From assembly GCF_000718095.1 (NCBI RefSeq), contig NZ_JOEI01000016.1, positions 124,001 to 188,000 on the forward strand: a stretch of DNA of 64,000 nucleotides, in the 5' to 3' direction. Positions 7,459 through 16,514 of this stretch are shown here, one piece after another. How positions within the stretch are numbered: the first letter of the stretch is position 1; every line of letters begins with the position of its first letter. The notes beneath the pieces are model-generated. The model saw nothing but the letters and a program-made list of their open reading frames with translations. It was not told where the DNA came from and did not search any database. A program made the translations under genes and the position numbers. This stretch comes from Streptomyces scopuliridis RB72 (lineage in GTDB: Bacteria; Actinomycetota; Actinomycetes; Streptomycetales; Streptomycetaceae).

Positions 7459-10068
7459 TCAGGCGCGCGACTCCTCCAGCGTGGTCGGGGCCACCCGGTT
7501 GAACACCTCTTCGTCGCTGTAGTCGCCGCGGGCCCCGACCCCGTCCGCCAGCAGATAGGCCTGGGCCTCGCCGACATGGAAGTACATCCCGTGCAGCTCC
7601 AGCGTGCCCTCGGCCAGCCGCCGGGCCACCGACTCATGGGCCCGCAGATGCTCCAACTGCTGTACGACATTGGTCAGACAGAGCTGCTCGACGGCGTCGG
7701 AGGGCAGCCGTCCGGAGATCCTGGCCCAGGAGTGCTGACGGCTTCGCATCCGCTCCAGGCTGGGCAGCCCGTGGCGCAGCCAGCGCCGTAGCGGGGTCGC
7801 GGCCCCGTCCGCGTCGGCGGGGGTGTTCAGCAGGGCCTGCATCGCCCCGCATCCCGAATGCCCGCACACGGTAATGGACTCCACGCACAGGACATCCACC
7901 GCGTACTCAATCGCCGCCGCCACCGAATCGTCCGCGCCGTCCGCCCCGGGCAGCGGGACCAGATTCCCCACGTTCCGTACGGTGAACAGATCGCCCGGAC
8001 CACTGGACGTGATCATGCTCGTCACCAGCCGGGAGTCGGCGCAGGTGAGGAAGAGCTGCGAGGGCCGCTGCCCCTCGCGCGCCAGCCGGGCCAGCTCACC
8101 GCGTACCAGCGGCGCCGTATTGCGCTGGAAGGAGCTGATCCCGCTGGCCAGTTGACTGACCCCCGGCGAACGCGCCACGCCCGCGGACCCAGTGCCACCG
8201 AACCGTGTGCGGCCCGTGGCGCGCTTCTTCGGTCCTGACGGCGTGGTTCCGGACGCGTCGGCCGCGGGTGGGTCGGTTGAGGACAGGTCGGCTGCGGACG
8301 GGGCGTCGTCCCTCTGCTCCGAGCGCTGCGAGGCATTCACCTGCGTGAGTGAGTGCTCCGCGCACTGGTGGTTGCGCCATGGAGTCCAGGGCCGGCAACA
8401 GGTGGGCGACTCCGTGGCGGGCTCAGCGATCCGGCCGCCCGCCCGGCCGGTGAACTCGGCCATACCGCCATGGGCGATATGCGCGGTCTGCCAGTCGTGC
8501 AGGGCCTCGAACGCCGCGTGGTCCATGAAGGATCCGTCAAGCTCGACCACGCAGTCCGCGTCCCAGGGCACCTGGTGCAGCATCCGGCTGAGCCGCGGCA
8601 CGGCGAGGAACGTCAACTGGCCCCGCGCGCGTACGCGGTGGATCCCGTCCTGCACCTCGACCGTGATCCGGGTCCTGGTGAGCCGGTGCAGCGCCACCGC
8701 GACCGCCACCGCGATCCCGATCACCACGCCCTCCAGCACGCCGGTGAACACCACGGCGGCCAGCGTCACCACGTACACCAGCATTTCGCGGTTCCGCTGC
8801 ACGCTGCGCAGATGGACGAGGTTCACCATCTGGACCCCGACGACCATCACCAGCGCGGCCAGGGCCGCCAGCGGGATCAGATCCAGCACCGGCACCAGCA
8901 GCAGGGCCGCGATGGCGACCCACAACCCGTGCAGCATGGTCGAGTGCCGGCTCACCGCGCCGGTCGCCACATTGGCGGCGCTGCGTACGGCGACGCCCGT
9001 GACGGGCAGGCCGCCGAGTGCGCCCGAGACGACATTCCCCGCCCCTTGTCCGGCCAGCTCCCGGTCCAGCCGGGCGCGCGGGATCTGGACGTTCGGCTTC
9101 TTGCGCGCCGCCGTCAGCTTGTCCACGGCCACCGCGGACAGCAGCGATTCGACGCTGCCGACCAGGGTGACGGTGAGAACGGCCGCGAGGAGTCCGAGCA
9201 CCGGCCCCTCGGGCAGCGCGGGCAGGGCATGGCTGCTCCAGGAGGGCAGATCGACGCGCTCCAGACTGACTCCGGCGAGCGCCGCCAGGGCCGTCGCGAT
9301 CGCCACCGCGGCGAGCGTGCCCGGGATCTTGCGGACGATCCGGCCCGTACGCCCCGGAATCCGTGGCCAGGCGAGCAGTACGGCGATGGTCAGCAGGCTT
9401 ACGGAGAGCGCGCCCGGATGCAGATTGGCCAACTGGGCGGGCAGACCGCGCACATTGTCGACGGCGGAGCTCTGCGGCGTACCGCCGAGCACGATATGGA
9501 GCTGGGCGAGCGCGATCGTGACACCGATGCCGGCGAGCATGCCGTGCACGATCGCCGGGCTGACGGCGAGCGCCGAGCGGGCCACCCGCAGTGCGGCGAG
9601 GCCGAGTTGGGCGAACCCGGCGCAGACCGTGATGGCACAGGTGACGCGCCAGCCGAACCGCTGGATCAGATCGGCGGTGACGACGGTGAGCCCGGCGGCG
9701 GGGCCGCTGACCTGAAGCGGGGCCCCGCCCAGCCGGCCGACGATCAGCCCGCCGACCGCGGCGGCCACCAGGCCCGCCTGGAGCGGTGCGCCGGTGGCGA
9801 GCGCGATACCCAGGGAGAGCGGCAGCGCGATCAGGAAGACGGAGATCGACGCGGACACATCGGCTCCGGCGATCCGGAACCCCCGTCCTCCGCTGCCTCC
9901 AGGGCCGCCGCGGTGGTCGGGGCCTTCACCCGGAGGTCTGCGCGGCCGTCGGAGGCGTGAGATGCGCGCGAACCGGGACGCGGGCTCGGTGGGGGTGGTC
10001 CGGACCGTGGAGTCGATGCGGGCGGTCCAGGACACGGGGTTGGTGCGGGTGGGGATGGCGGCAGTCAT
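7459..10068 (-). CDS. SulP-family anion transporter fused to beta-carbonic anhydrase
   Basis: An 869-residue two-module protein. The N-terminal half has the multi-helix SulP domain (ADVSASISVFLIALPLSLGIALATGAP), a motif-bearing loop (GALGGLPVTGVAVRSAANVATGA) and a STAS-like segment around residues 490-540. After a low-complexity linker, residues about 620-869 form a complete beta-carbonic anhydrase: zinc ligands Cys676 (CADSR), His737 and Cys740 (CGHSGCG), plus the Asp678/Arg680 dyad. Such fusions are thought to pair bicarbonate import with CO2/HCO3- interconversion at the membrane. Start ATG at 10068 follows GGAGGAGACGGG. It is divergent from the lipoprotein gene. Confidence 0.9.
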   Translation of the reverse strand: MTAAIPTRTNPVSWTARIDSTVRTTPTEPASRFARISRLRRPRRPPGEGPDHRGGPGGSGGRGFRIAGADVSASISVFLIALPLSLGIALATGAPLQAGLVAAAVGGLIVGRLGGAPLQVSGPAAGLTVVTADLIQRFGWRVTCAITVCAGFAQLGLAALRVARSALAVSPAIVHGMLAGIGVTIALAQLHIVLGGTPQSSAVDNVRGLPAQLANLHPGALSVSLLTIAVLLAWPRIPGRTGRIVRKIPGTLAAVAIATALAALAGVSLERVDLPSWSSHALPALPEGPVLGLLAAVLTVTLVGSVESLLSAVAVDKLTAARKKPNVQIPRARLDRELAGQGAGNVVSGALGGLPVTGVAVRSAANVATGAVSRHSTMLHGLWVAIAALLLVPVLDLIPLAALAALVMVVGVQMVNLVHLRSVQRNREMLVYVVTLAAVVFTGVLEGVVIGIAVAVAVALHRLTRTRITVEVQDGIHRVRARGQLTFLAVPRLSRMLHQVPWDADCVVELDGSFMDHAAFEALHDWQTAHIAHGGMAEFTGRAGGRIAEPATESPTCCRPWTPWRNHQCAEHSLTQVNASQRSEQRDDAPSAADLSSTDPPAADASGTTPSGPKKRATGRTRFGGTGSAGVARSPGVSQLASGISSFQRNTAPLVRGELARLAREGQRPSQLFLTCADSRLVTSMITSSGPGDLFTVRNVGNLVPLPGADGADDSVAAAIEYAVDVLCVESITVCGHSGCGAMQALLNTPADADGAATPLRRWLRHGLPSLERMRSRQHSWARISGRLPSDAVEQLCLTNVVQQLEHLRAHESVARRLAEGTLELHGMYFHVGEAQAYLLADGVGARGDYSDEEVFNRVAPTTLEESRA

Positions 10069-10372
10069 TTTCCCGTCTCCTCCGGGCAGCGCGGTCGCGA
10101 TATATGGGGGCGCGGCCGTGGGTCACGGCGTGCGGTGGCGGGACGTTGTTCCTCAACACTCGGTAAATAGATCGTAATGGAGAGTAAAGAGTCTGGCATG
10201 ACATTCAGGGCAAATGGGGCAAGGCTTCACCCGGTGTAGTGATTAGTGATCTTGTACGGCTTGTCGTTTCTTCTTCTCATCGGTCTCAGTGCGACGTTGT
10301 CGGCGCTCGGCGCCGTGCCGGCACTCGCCGCTCGGCACTTCGGTACTGAACCTGAAGGAAGAGGGTGGGCGG
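10069..10372. other. divergent intergenic region (promoters expected)
   Basis: 304 bp separating the SulP fusion and the lipoprotein gene. It is relatively AT-rich between 10150 and 10260, as expected for back-to-back promoters, but I cannot assign convincing -35/-10 pairs. Confidence 0.4.
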
Positions 10373-11650
10373 ATGCTGGCCGCCACAAAGAGAATCGGCT
10401 TCGGTGCCGCCGTCATGGCGCTCGCCGTCGGACTCGCGGGGTGTTCCGGATCGCCGGAAACCAATGACGGGGCCACGAAGGGTGCCCCCGGCGCCCCGAA
10501 GGCCCCCGGGGCCGCCGAGAACGCCCCACACCTCATCGGCGACGGCTCAACCGCGTTCACCGGCGCCCAGCCGCATCTGCCGAAGCCGGAGCAGCTGAAG
10601 CCCGGCCAGAAGCCGCCCCAGTTCGTGGTGTTCTCCTGGGACGGCGCGGGCGAGGACAGCCAGAAGCTCTTCTCCCACTTCCGCGGGGTCGCCAAGAAGT
10701 ACAACGCGAAGATGACGTACTTCCTGAGCGGCGTCTATCTCCTCCCCGAGGAGAAGGCGGACCTGTACGACCCGCCCCAGCACGGTCGCGGTACCTCGGA
10801 CATCGGTTTCAATGACGCCGAGGGGATCAAGGACACGCTGCGGGAGCTGCGTGGCGCCTGGCACGACGGCAATGAGATCGGTACCCACTTCAACGGCCAT
10901 TTCTGCGGCAACGAGGGCGGCGTCGGCACCTGGTCCGTCGACGAGTGGAAGAGCGAGATCAACCAGGCCAAGTCCTTTGTGAAGAACTGGAAGACCAACG
11001 CGGGCCTGAAGGACGAGGCCCCGCTCCCCTTCGACTACGACAAGGAAATGATCGGCGCCCGCACGCCCTGCCTGGAAGGGCAGAAGAACATGATGCAGGC
11101 GGCGAAGACGATGGGATTCCGCTACGACTCCAGCGGCATCGGGGACCAGGTCTGGCCGAAGAAGACGGACGGTCTCTGGGACATTCCGCTCCAGCTGGTC
11201 CCGGTGCCGGGGCGTGATTTCGAGACGCTCTCGATGGACTACAACTTCATGTTCAACCAGTCAGGGACGGTCAACGGCGATCCTTCGCAGCACGCGTACT
11301 GGGGCAACCAGATGCGCGACGGCCTGCTGGAGGCCTTCGACCGCGCCTATAACGGGAACCGCGCACCGCTGATCATCGGCAACCACTTCGAGTCCTGGAA
11401 CGGTGGCACGTACATGACCGCCGTCGAGGACACGATCAAGACGGTCTGCGTCCAGAAGGACGTGCGGTGCGTGACGTTCCGCCAGCTCGCCGACTGGCTG
11501 GACGCGCAGGACCCGCAGGCCCTGGACAAGTTCCGCGGCCTGGGCGTCGGCAAGGCGCCCAAGGGCGGCTGGACGGCGCTCGCGGCGGCCCCCGCGTCCA
11601 AGAGCCCGTCCCCGGCCGCCCGCCCGGCCGGCCACTCCGAAGAGCACTGA
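10373..11650 (+). CDS. secreted lipoprotein, polysaccharide-deacetylase-like
   Basis: A 425-residue lipoprotein: signal peptide with lipobox LAGC (Cys24), then an Ala/Pro/Gly linker, then a NodB-like barrel. Motif 1 is FSWDGAGED rather than the canonical FDDG, and motif 2 is EIGTHFNGHFCG, retaining the HxxxH metal pair; GARTPCLEGQ resembles the RxP motif. This suggests a cell-surface carbohydrate deacetylase relative with an altered first aspartate, so activity is uncertain. ATG at 10373 is chosen because the signal peptide starts there (MLAATKRIGFGAAVM) and GGAAGAGGG precedes it; upstream in-frame starts would add residues before the signal sequence. Confidence 0.8.
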   Translation: MLAATKRIGFGAAVMALAVGLAGCSGSPETNDGATKGAPGAPKAPGAAENAPHLIGDGSTAFTGAQPHLPKPEQLKPGQKPPQFVVFSWDGAGEDSQKLFSHFRGVAKKYNAKMTYFLSGVYLLPEEKADLYDPPQHGRGTSDIGFNDAEGIKDTLRELRGAWHDGNEIGTHFNGHFCGNEGGVGTWSVDEWKSEINQAKSFVKNWKTNAGLKDEAPLPFDYDKEMIGARTPCLEGQKNMMQAAKTMGFRYDSSGIGDQVWPKKTDGLWDIPLQLVPVPGRDFETLSMDYNFMFNQSGTVNGDPSQHAYWGNQMRDGLLEAFDRAYNGNRAPLIIGNHFESWNGGTYMTAVEDTIKTVCVQKDVRCVTFRQLADWLDAQDPQALDKFRGLGVGKAPKGGWTALAAAPASKSPSPAARPAGHSEEH

Positions 11651-11691
11651 CGGGCACCGACGGCAGGGCGGAGGACGGGCGCGTTCCCGTA

Positions 11692-12678
11692 TCAGGACGG
11701 CTGGGGTACGGCGAGTGCCTCGCTGAGGACGAAGGCGGGGTCGACCTGCGCCGCGAGGTCGACGCCCGTCTTCGCGTTGCCCCAGCTCTCCGCGTTCCTG
11801 AGGTGGAAGTGGACCATCTGCCGCGTGTACCGCTCCCAGTCGCGCTGCTCGTACGAGTCCTCCGCCGCGTCCTGGAGCGTCTGGAGCGCGCAGCGGTTGT
11901 CCGCCTCCAGGAGCTCGAAGCGGATCGGCCGGCCCTTCTCCATCGCCCGGACCCAGTCGGAGTGGCCCACGGTGATGAGCAGGTCGTCGCCCACCTCCTC
12001 GCGGAGGAAGTCCAGATCGTCCTGGCCCTGGACCTTGTTGCCGATGACCTTCAGCGAGACGCCGAAGTCCCGCGCGTACTCCTTGTACTGGCGGTATACG
12101 GACACGCCCTTCCGCGTCGGCTCCGCCACCAGGAACGTCATGTCGAACCGGGTGAACATCCCGGAGGCGAACGAGTCCGAGCCCGCCGTCATGTCGACCA
12201 CCACGTACTCGTCCGGACCGTCGACCAGATGGTTGAGGCACAGCTCGACCGCGCCGACCTTGGAGTGGTAGCAGCTCACCCCCAGATCCGAGTCGGTGAA
12301 GGGACCGGTGGCCATCAGCCGGATCTCGCCGTCGTCGAGCCGGACGGTACGGGCGCACGCCTCGTACACCGGATTGTTCTCGCCGACCCGGAGCAGCCGC
12401 GACCCCTCACCCGGCGGTGTCGTCTTGATCATCGCTTCGGCCGACGGGATCCGCGGATTGCTGCCCCGCAGATAGTCCTTGATCAGCGGAAGGTGCGCAC
12501 CCATCGCGGGCAGCGCGGCGGCCTCCGTCTCGTCGAGGCCGAGCGCGGCCCCAAGATGCTGGTTGATGTCGGCGTCCACCGCGACGACGGTGGCTTCGTT
12601 GGCGGTCAGATGACGGATGAAGAGCGAGGACAGCGTGGTCTTGCCGCTGCCGCCCTTGCCCACGAAAGCGATCTTCAT
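11692..12678 (-). CDS. CooC/MinD-type P-loop ATPase
   Basis: A 328-residue deviant Walker A ATPase: KGGSGKTTLSS at the N-terminus and VVAVDADINQHLGAALG as switch region, with EYVVVDMTAGSDSFASGMFTRFD as Walker B. This matches CooC-type nickel-insertion and related accessory ATPases of the SIMIBI class; in Streptomyces no CO dehydrogenase is beside it, so the client is unknown. ATG at 12678 gives MKIAFVGKGG, the typical start; GTG at 12684 is an alternative. It is divergent from the Fic-like gene. Confidence 0.75.
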   Translation of the reverse strand: MKIAFVGKGGSGKTTLSSLFIRHLTANEATVVAVDADINQHLGAALGLDETEAAALPAMGAHLPLIKDYLRGSNPRIPSAEAMIKTTPPGEGSRLLRVGENNPVYEACARTVRLDDGEIRLMATGPFTDSDLGVSCYHSKVGAVELCLNHLVDGPDEYVVVDMTAGSDSFASGMFTRFDMTFLVAEPTRKGVSVYRQYKEYARDFGVSLKVIGNKVQGQDDLDFLREEVGDDLLITVGHSDWVRAMEKGRPIRFELLEADNRCALQTLQDAAEDSYEQRDWERYTRQMVHFHLRNAESWGNAKTGVDLAAQVDPAFVLSEALAVPQPS

Positions 12679-12780
12679 GTTCACCTAGCGTAGTGGCAAC
12701 CTCGCTCAAGGTGAGGGAGTTGAGTGAGGAAGACCACTCCAAGGTGGGGCGCACGGCATGGGCGCGTAGCCTCCCTACTT

Positions 12781-13659
12781 ATGAGTACGACTGCCTCAGA
12801 CGCCTCCTTCGCGCCCCGGCCGGAGGACCCCCTGCTCGCGCTGGCCTCCTTGCCGGGGGTTCCCGACGCGGTGGATTCCGTACGCAAGGCGGTCGACCGC
12901 GTCTATAGCCACCGCGTGATGCGCCGCCGCAGTAACGAGGTCACCTCCGAGGCGGCCCTGCGGGCGGCGCGCGGCTCCGCGGCGCTGTCCGGTGCCGATT
13001 GGGCGCTCGAAGAGGTGCGCCGGCGCAGCGACTTCGGGTCGGAGGCCGAGGCCCGTACGGTCGGCGCGGCTCTCCGGCTGAACGCCGAGGCCGGTCAACT
13101 CCTCTCCATCTGGGGGCAGTCACCGCTTCGTGTGCTCGCCAGGCTGCATCTGGTGGCCGCGGGGGGCGCGGGTGTCACGGACGAGACGGTGGGGCGGCCC
13201 CGGCTGGCGGGCGAGCCGGTCGTGGAGGCGCCCGGGAGTGAAGTGCCGGAACCGCTGACCAAGGCTCCGCTGCCGGAGGCTGACGAGGTGGCCGGGCGGC
13301 TGGAGGGACTGTCGCGGCTGGTGATCGCGCCGAGCAGGGCGCCGGCCCTGGTGGCGGCGGCGGTGGTACACGGCGAGCTGCTGGCGCTGCGCCCCTTCGG
13401 CTCGTACAACGGCTTGGTGGCGCGGGCTGCCGAGCGTGTGGTGCTGATCGGCAGCGGCCTTGACCCCAAGTCGGTCTGTCCGGCGGAGGTGGGTCACGCG
13501 GAGCTGGGGCGCACGGCGTACGCGGCCGCCTTTGACGGCTATCTGTCGGGTACCCAGGAGGGCATGGCGGCGTGGATCACCCACTGCGGGCGGGCGATCG
13601 AGCTGGGCGTACGGGAGTCGACCGCCGTGTGCGAAGCGCTTCAGCGGGGCGCGGCCTGA
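12781..13659 (+). CDS. Fic-domain-like protein with degenerate active site
   Basis: A 292-residue protein often annotated 'oxidoreductase' in Streptomyces. Residues 60-85 (RAARGSAALSGADWALEEV) resemble the N-terminal part of Fic proteins, and residues 197-220 (VVHGELLALRPFGSYNGLVARAAERV) align with the Fic loop HPFxxGNGRxxR. The catalytic His is replaced by Arg204, and the second Gly and the first Arg are also changed, so AMP-transferase activity is unlikely. Role unknown. ATG at 12781. It lies between the CooC-like ATPase and the HAD gene. Confidence 0.65.
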   Translation: MSTTASDASFAPRPEDPLLALASLPGVPDAVDSVRKAVDRVYSHRVMRRRSNEVTSEAALRAARGSAALSGADWALEEVRRRSDFGSEAEARTVGAALRLNAEAGQLLSIWGQSPLRVLARLHLVAAGGAGVTDETVGRPRLAGEPVVEAPGSEVPEPLTKAPLPEADEVAGRLEGLSRLVIAPSRAPALVAAAVVHGELLALRPFGSYNGLVARAAERVVLIGSGLDPKSVCPAEVGHAELGRTAYAAAFDGYLSGTQEGMAAWITHCGRAIELGVRESTAVCEALQRGAA

Positions 13660-13711
13660 GTCGACACGCCCAGGCTTGATCGGCCCGAGCGAAAGTCGCC
13701 TGAACAGGGTT

Positions 13712-13738
13712 GCGGCGGCGCCTTTTTGGCACCGCCGC
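13712..13738 (+). terminator. hairpin, probable terminator of the Fic-like gene
   Basis: An 11-bp stem (GCGGCGGCGCC with GGCACCGCCGC, one G-U-type mismatch) closes a TTTTT loop, 53 bp after the stop codon. No U-tract follows. Confidence 0.5.
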
Positions 13739-14066
13739 TGGCATGTCCACCGAGTTACCAAGCGTCCTCGTTATGTTGCCCATCAGGTCGGGTACTTCGC
13801 CCGTCACCTGGTGCAGCTGGCCCGTAATCGACGGGTCGACGTCGCGTGGGTGCTCAGTTTTCATGCTCGGTCCGTGGGGCCTGGTGCGTAAACAGGTGAT
13901 CCTCTCGGATGTCCTTGGTCTCGCGGGCCGTTGACTCCTTTCTACTCCTGTCCGCAGGGATGTGAAACCCCTGGCCGGACTTCTTTACTTTTAGGTTCAA
14001 AGAATGGCAAAACGGTCATGAGTTACGCGGCTCAGGCCGGCCGGGTGACCGTGAGGCCGGATGGCA
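13739..14066. other. intergenic region, no gene recognised
   Basis: Between two convergent genes. An AT-richer patch around 13930-14015 (TTGACTCC..., TTTACTTTTAGG) stands out from the GC-rich background, but no ORF with a good start or coding bias is seen. Confidence 0.4.
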
Positions 14067-14903
14067 TCAGGCGAGCGTCGACTGCCGTCGTCTGCTGGCG
14101 TACCAGACCAGCCCGGCAGTCGCCGCGGCCGCACCCACCGCTGCCGCCGCGACCAGTGCCGGCCGGGGCGGCATGGAGAAGGCGGGCAGGCGTTGCTTGA
14201 GTCGCACGGGCCGGTTGAAGACGAGAATCGGCCAGTCGCGCGCCGTCGCCTCCCGGCGCAGCGCGCGGTCCGGGTTGACCGCGTAGGGGTGCCCGACCGA
14301 CTGGAGCATCGGCACGTCGGTGACGGAGTCGCTGTACGCGTAGCAGCGGGAGAGGTCGTACCCCTCGGACGCGGCGAGTGCCTTGATCGCCTCGGCCTTG
14401 GTCGGTCCGTACGCGTAGTACTCCACCTCGCCCGTGAAGCAGCCGTCGGCGCCGACGACCATCCGGGTGGCCACCACCCGGTCGGCGCCGAGCAGCTCGC
14501 CGATGGGCTCGACGACCTCCGCGCCGGAGGTGGACACGATCACCACATCGCGGCCGGCGATGTGATGGTCCTCGATGAGGGACGCCGCCTCGTCGTAGAT
14601 GATCGGGTCGATGAGATCGTGCAGTGTCTCGGCGACGATCTCTTTGACCTGCTGGACGTTCCAGCCCTTGCAGAGCGCGGAGAGATACTCCCGCATCCGC
14701 TCCATCTGGTCGTGATCGGCGCCTCCGGCGAGGAAGACGAACTGCGCGTATGCGGTGCGCAGTACGGCGCGGCGGTTGATCAGGCCGCCTTGGTAGAAGG
14801 ACTTGCTGAAGGTCAACGTCGATGACTTCGCAATGACCGTCTTGTCCAGGTCAAAGAAGGCTGCTGTACGCGGCAAGGAGTGGTTTTCCACGAGGCCGAG
14901 CAT
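14067..14903 (-). CDS. HAD-IB family hydrolase (SerB-like phosphatase)
   Basis: A 278-residue protein. The HAD nucleophile motif FFDLDKT has Asp18 and Asp20; VIVSTSGAEVV is motif II and YAYSDSVTDVPML is motif IV. The C-terminus (PPRPALVAAAAVGAAAATAGLVWYASRRR) is a single membrane helix with a basic end, so it is likely tail-anchored. HAD-IB proteins of this subtype dephosphorylate small molecules or lysophospholipids. In mycobacteria the orthologue sits next to ssd, as here (divergent). Confidence 0.85.
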   Translation of the reverse strand: MLGLVENHSLPRTAAFFDLDKTVIAKSSTLTFSKSFYQGGLINRRAVLRTAYAQFVFLAGGADHDQMERMREYLSALCKGWNVQQVKEIVAETLHDLIDPIIYDEAASLIEDHHIAGRDVVIVSTSGAEVVEPIGELLGADRVVATRMVVGADGCFTGEVEYYAYGPTKAEAIKALAASEGYDLSRCYAYSDSVTDVPMLQSVGHPYAVNPDRALRREATARDWPILVFNRPVRLKQRLPAFSMPPRPALVAAAAVGAAAATAGLVWYASRRRQSTLA

Positions 14904-15404
14904 ATGCGCCCACCATTCGGCGTAAGCTGGGGCGCGTGGGTTTGCCTGAGAAGGCTCTCGGGTACACCATGGAAGTCACGGATCGTTCGCGACCGTGCTA
15001 ACCCGGTCCGGCTCCTCCCCCCCCGAGTCGGCCGTGGGGACGACCCCCGCTCTCCCCCCCGGCGGGGGTCGTCGCATGTCCGGACGCGTTTTCGGCTCTT
15101 CGAAGCCACTCGTCCCCCTTCCTGAAGCTCTGTGTGCGATGGCGCCTCCGCGAGCATGCCCGTCACTGTGTGTAGCCAATGCGCTCCTCTCCGGAAGTCA
15201 CTGGTATGAGCTACCGGGATATTCACAACTGGTGAGTTGTCCACAGTTTTCAAGCAAGATCCACACGATTTCTTGTTGCCCTGCACGGTGATTCCTGCCG
15301 CGAAGTTCGCGGAAGCCGGAATCACGGATACCGGATCACTGCGAGATCGCGGAGAGAAGCGCTCGCGGATAGCCGGATCGAAGAAGAGATAGGGGGCGGA
15401 GATC
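14904..15404. other. divergent intergenic region upstream of ssd
   Basis: 500 bp between the HAD gene and ssd. It holds a strong hairpin (15039-15050 with 15062-15073). Near 15210-15260 there is an AT-richer stretch (CACAACTGGTGAGTTGTCC) containing short inverted repeats, which is where the operon promoter would be expected. No gene recognised. Confidence 0.45.
15039..15073. terminator. strong GC hairpin
   Basis: Perfect 12-bp stem GACGACCCCCGC / GCGGGGGTCGTC with an 11-base loop, in the gap between two divergent genes; it may insulate them or end an unseen transcript. Confidence 0.45.
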
Positions 15405-16514
15405 GTGGCTGGATCCATGACATCCGATCGTTCACGGATCGGCGGGGGCAACGGGGCGGGACCGCTGATCCTGACCGAGGATGTGGAGTTGCTGGACGAT
15501 CTGCTGAGGCTCTGCGCCGCGGCCGGCGCCGAGCCGCAAGTCCATCATTCGGTGCCGGAGCGGAAGGGGTGCTGGGAGGACGCGCCGATGGTCCTTGTCG
15601 GCGATGACGCGGCGGCGCGCTGCCGTGGCGCCACCCGCAGGCGGCACGTGATGCTCGTCGGGCGGGACCAGGACGACCCGGGTGTGTGGCGGCGAGCGGT
15701 GGAGATCGGCGCGGACTGCGTGCTGCGGCTGCCGGACGCCGAGAGCTGGCTCGTCGACCGGATCGCGGACGCCGCCGAAGGGGTCGGCCGGCCCGCGCTC
15801 ACCGTCGGTGTGATCGGCGGACGGGGCGGCGCTGGGGCCTCGACGCTGGCGTGCGCCCTGGCCGTCACCGCCGCGCGCGCCGGGCGGCGCACGATGCTCA
15901 TCGACGCCGATCCACTCGGTGGCGGCCTCGATGTGGTGCTCGGCGGCGAGCAGGCGGAGGGCAGAAGGTGGCCGGATTTCGCCGCTTCCAAGGGACGTGT
16001 CGCGGGCGGCGCGCTGGAGGAGTCGCTGCCCTGGCTCCACGAGCTGCGGGTGCTCAGCTGGGACCGCGGGGATTCTGTGGCGATCCAGCCGGAGGCCATG
16101 CGGTCGGTGCTGGCGGCGGCTCGCAGACGCGGTGGGGTCGTGGTCGTGGACCTGCCCCGGCGCGTCGACGAGGCCGTCGCGGAGGCCCTGGCGCAGCTGG
16201 ATCTGGGGCTGTTGGTGGTGCCCGCCGAGCTGCGGGCCGTCGCCGCCGCCGGCCGGGTGGCCTCGCTTGCGGGCATGGTCCTCAGGGATCTGCGCGTGGT
16301 GGTCCGGGGTCCGTACGCCGCCGGGCTGGACGAGCAGTGGATCGCCGACGCGCTCCGGCTGCCCCTGGTGGGCGAACTGCCCCTGGAGCCGGGGCTGTCG
16401 GAGTCCCAGGACGGCGGAGCGCCCCCGGGATCCCGGCCGCGCGGACCGCTGGCCGCGTTCTGTACGGCCTTCTGGGAGCGGGCGCTGGCCGGGGACGGGA
16501 GCGTGACGTCATGA
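15405..16514 (+). CDS. ssd: septum site-determining protein Ssd (TadZ/MinD-like)
   Basis: A 369-residue MinD/ParA-superfamily protein. After an N-terminal receiver-like region, the ATPase part has VIGGRGGAGASTLA as deviant Walker A (Lys replaced in the final position, as in actinobacterial Ssd) and RTMLIDADPLGGGLD as switch I. Ssd homologues head the tad operon and localise pilus machinery; over-expression affects septation in Streptomyces and mycobacteria. GTG at 15405 follows AGGGGGCGGAG; ATG at 15417 is possible. It overlaps tadA by 4 bases (ATGA). Confidence 0.9.
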   Translation: MAGSMTSDRSRIGGGNGAGPLILTEDVELLDDLLRLCAAAGAEPQVHHSVPERKGCWEDAPMVLVGDDAAARCRGATRRRHVMLVGRDQDDPGVWRRAVEIGADCVLRLPDAESWLVDRIADAAEGVGRPALTVGVIGGRGGAGASTLACALAVTAARAGRRTMLIDADPLGGGLDVVLGGEQAEGRRWPDFAASKGRVAGGALEESLPWLHELRVLSWDRGDSVAIQPEAMRSVLAAARRRGGVVVVDLPRRVDEAVAEALAQLDLGLLVVPAELRAVAAAGRVASLAGMVLRDLRVVVRGPYAAGLDEQWIADALRLPLVGELPLEPGLSESQDGGAPPGSRPRGPLAAFCTAFWERALAGDGSVTS

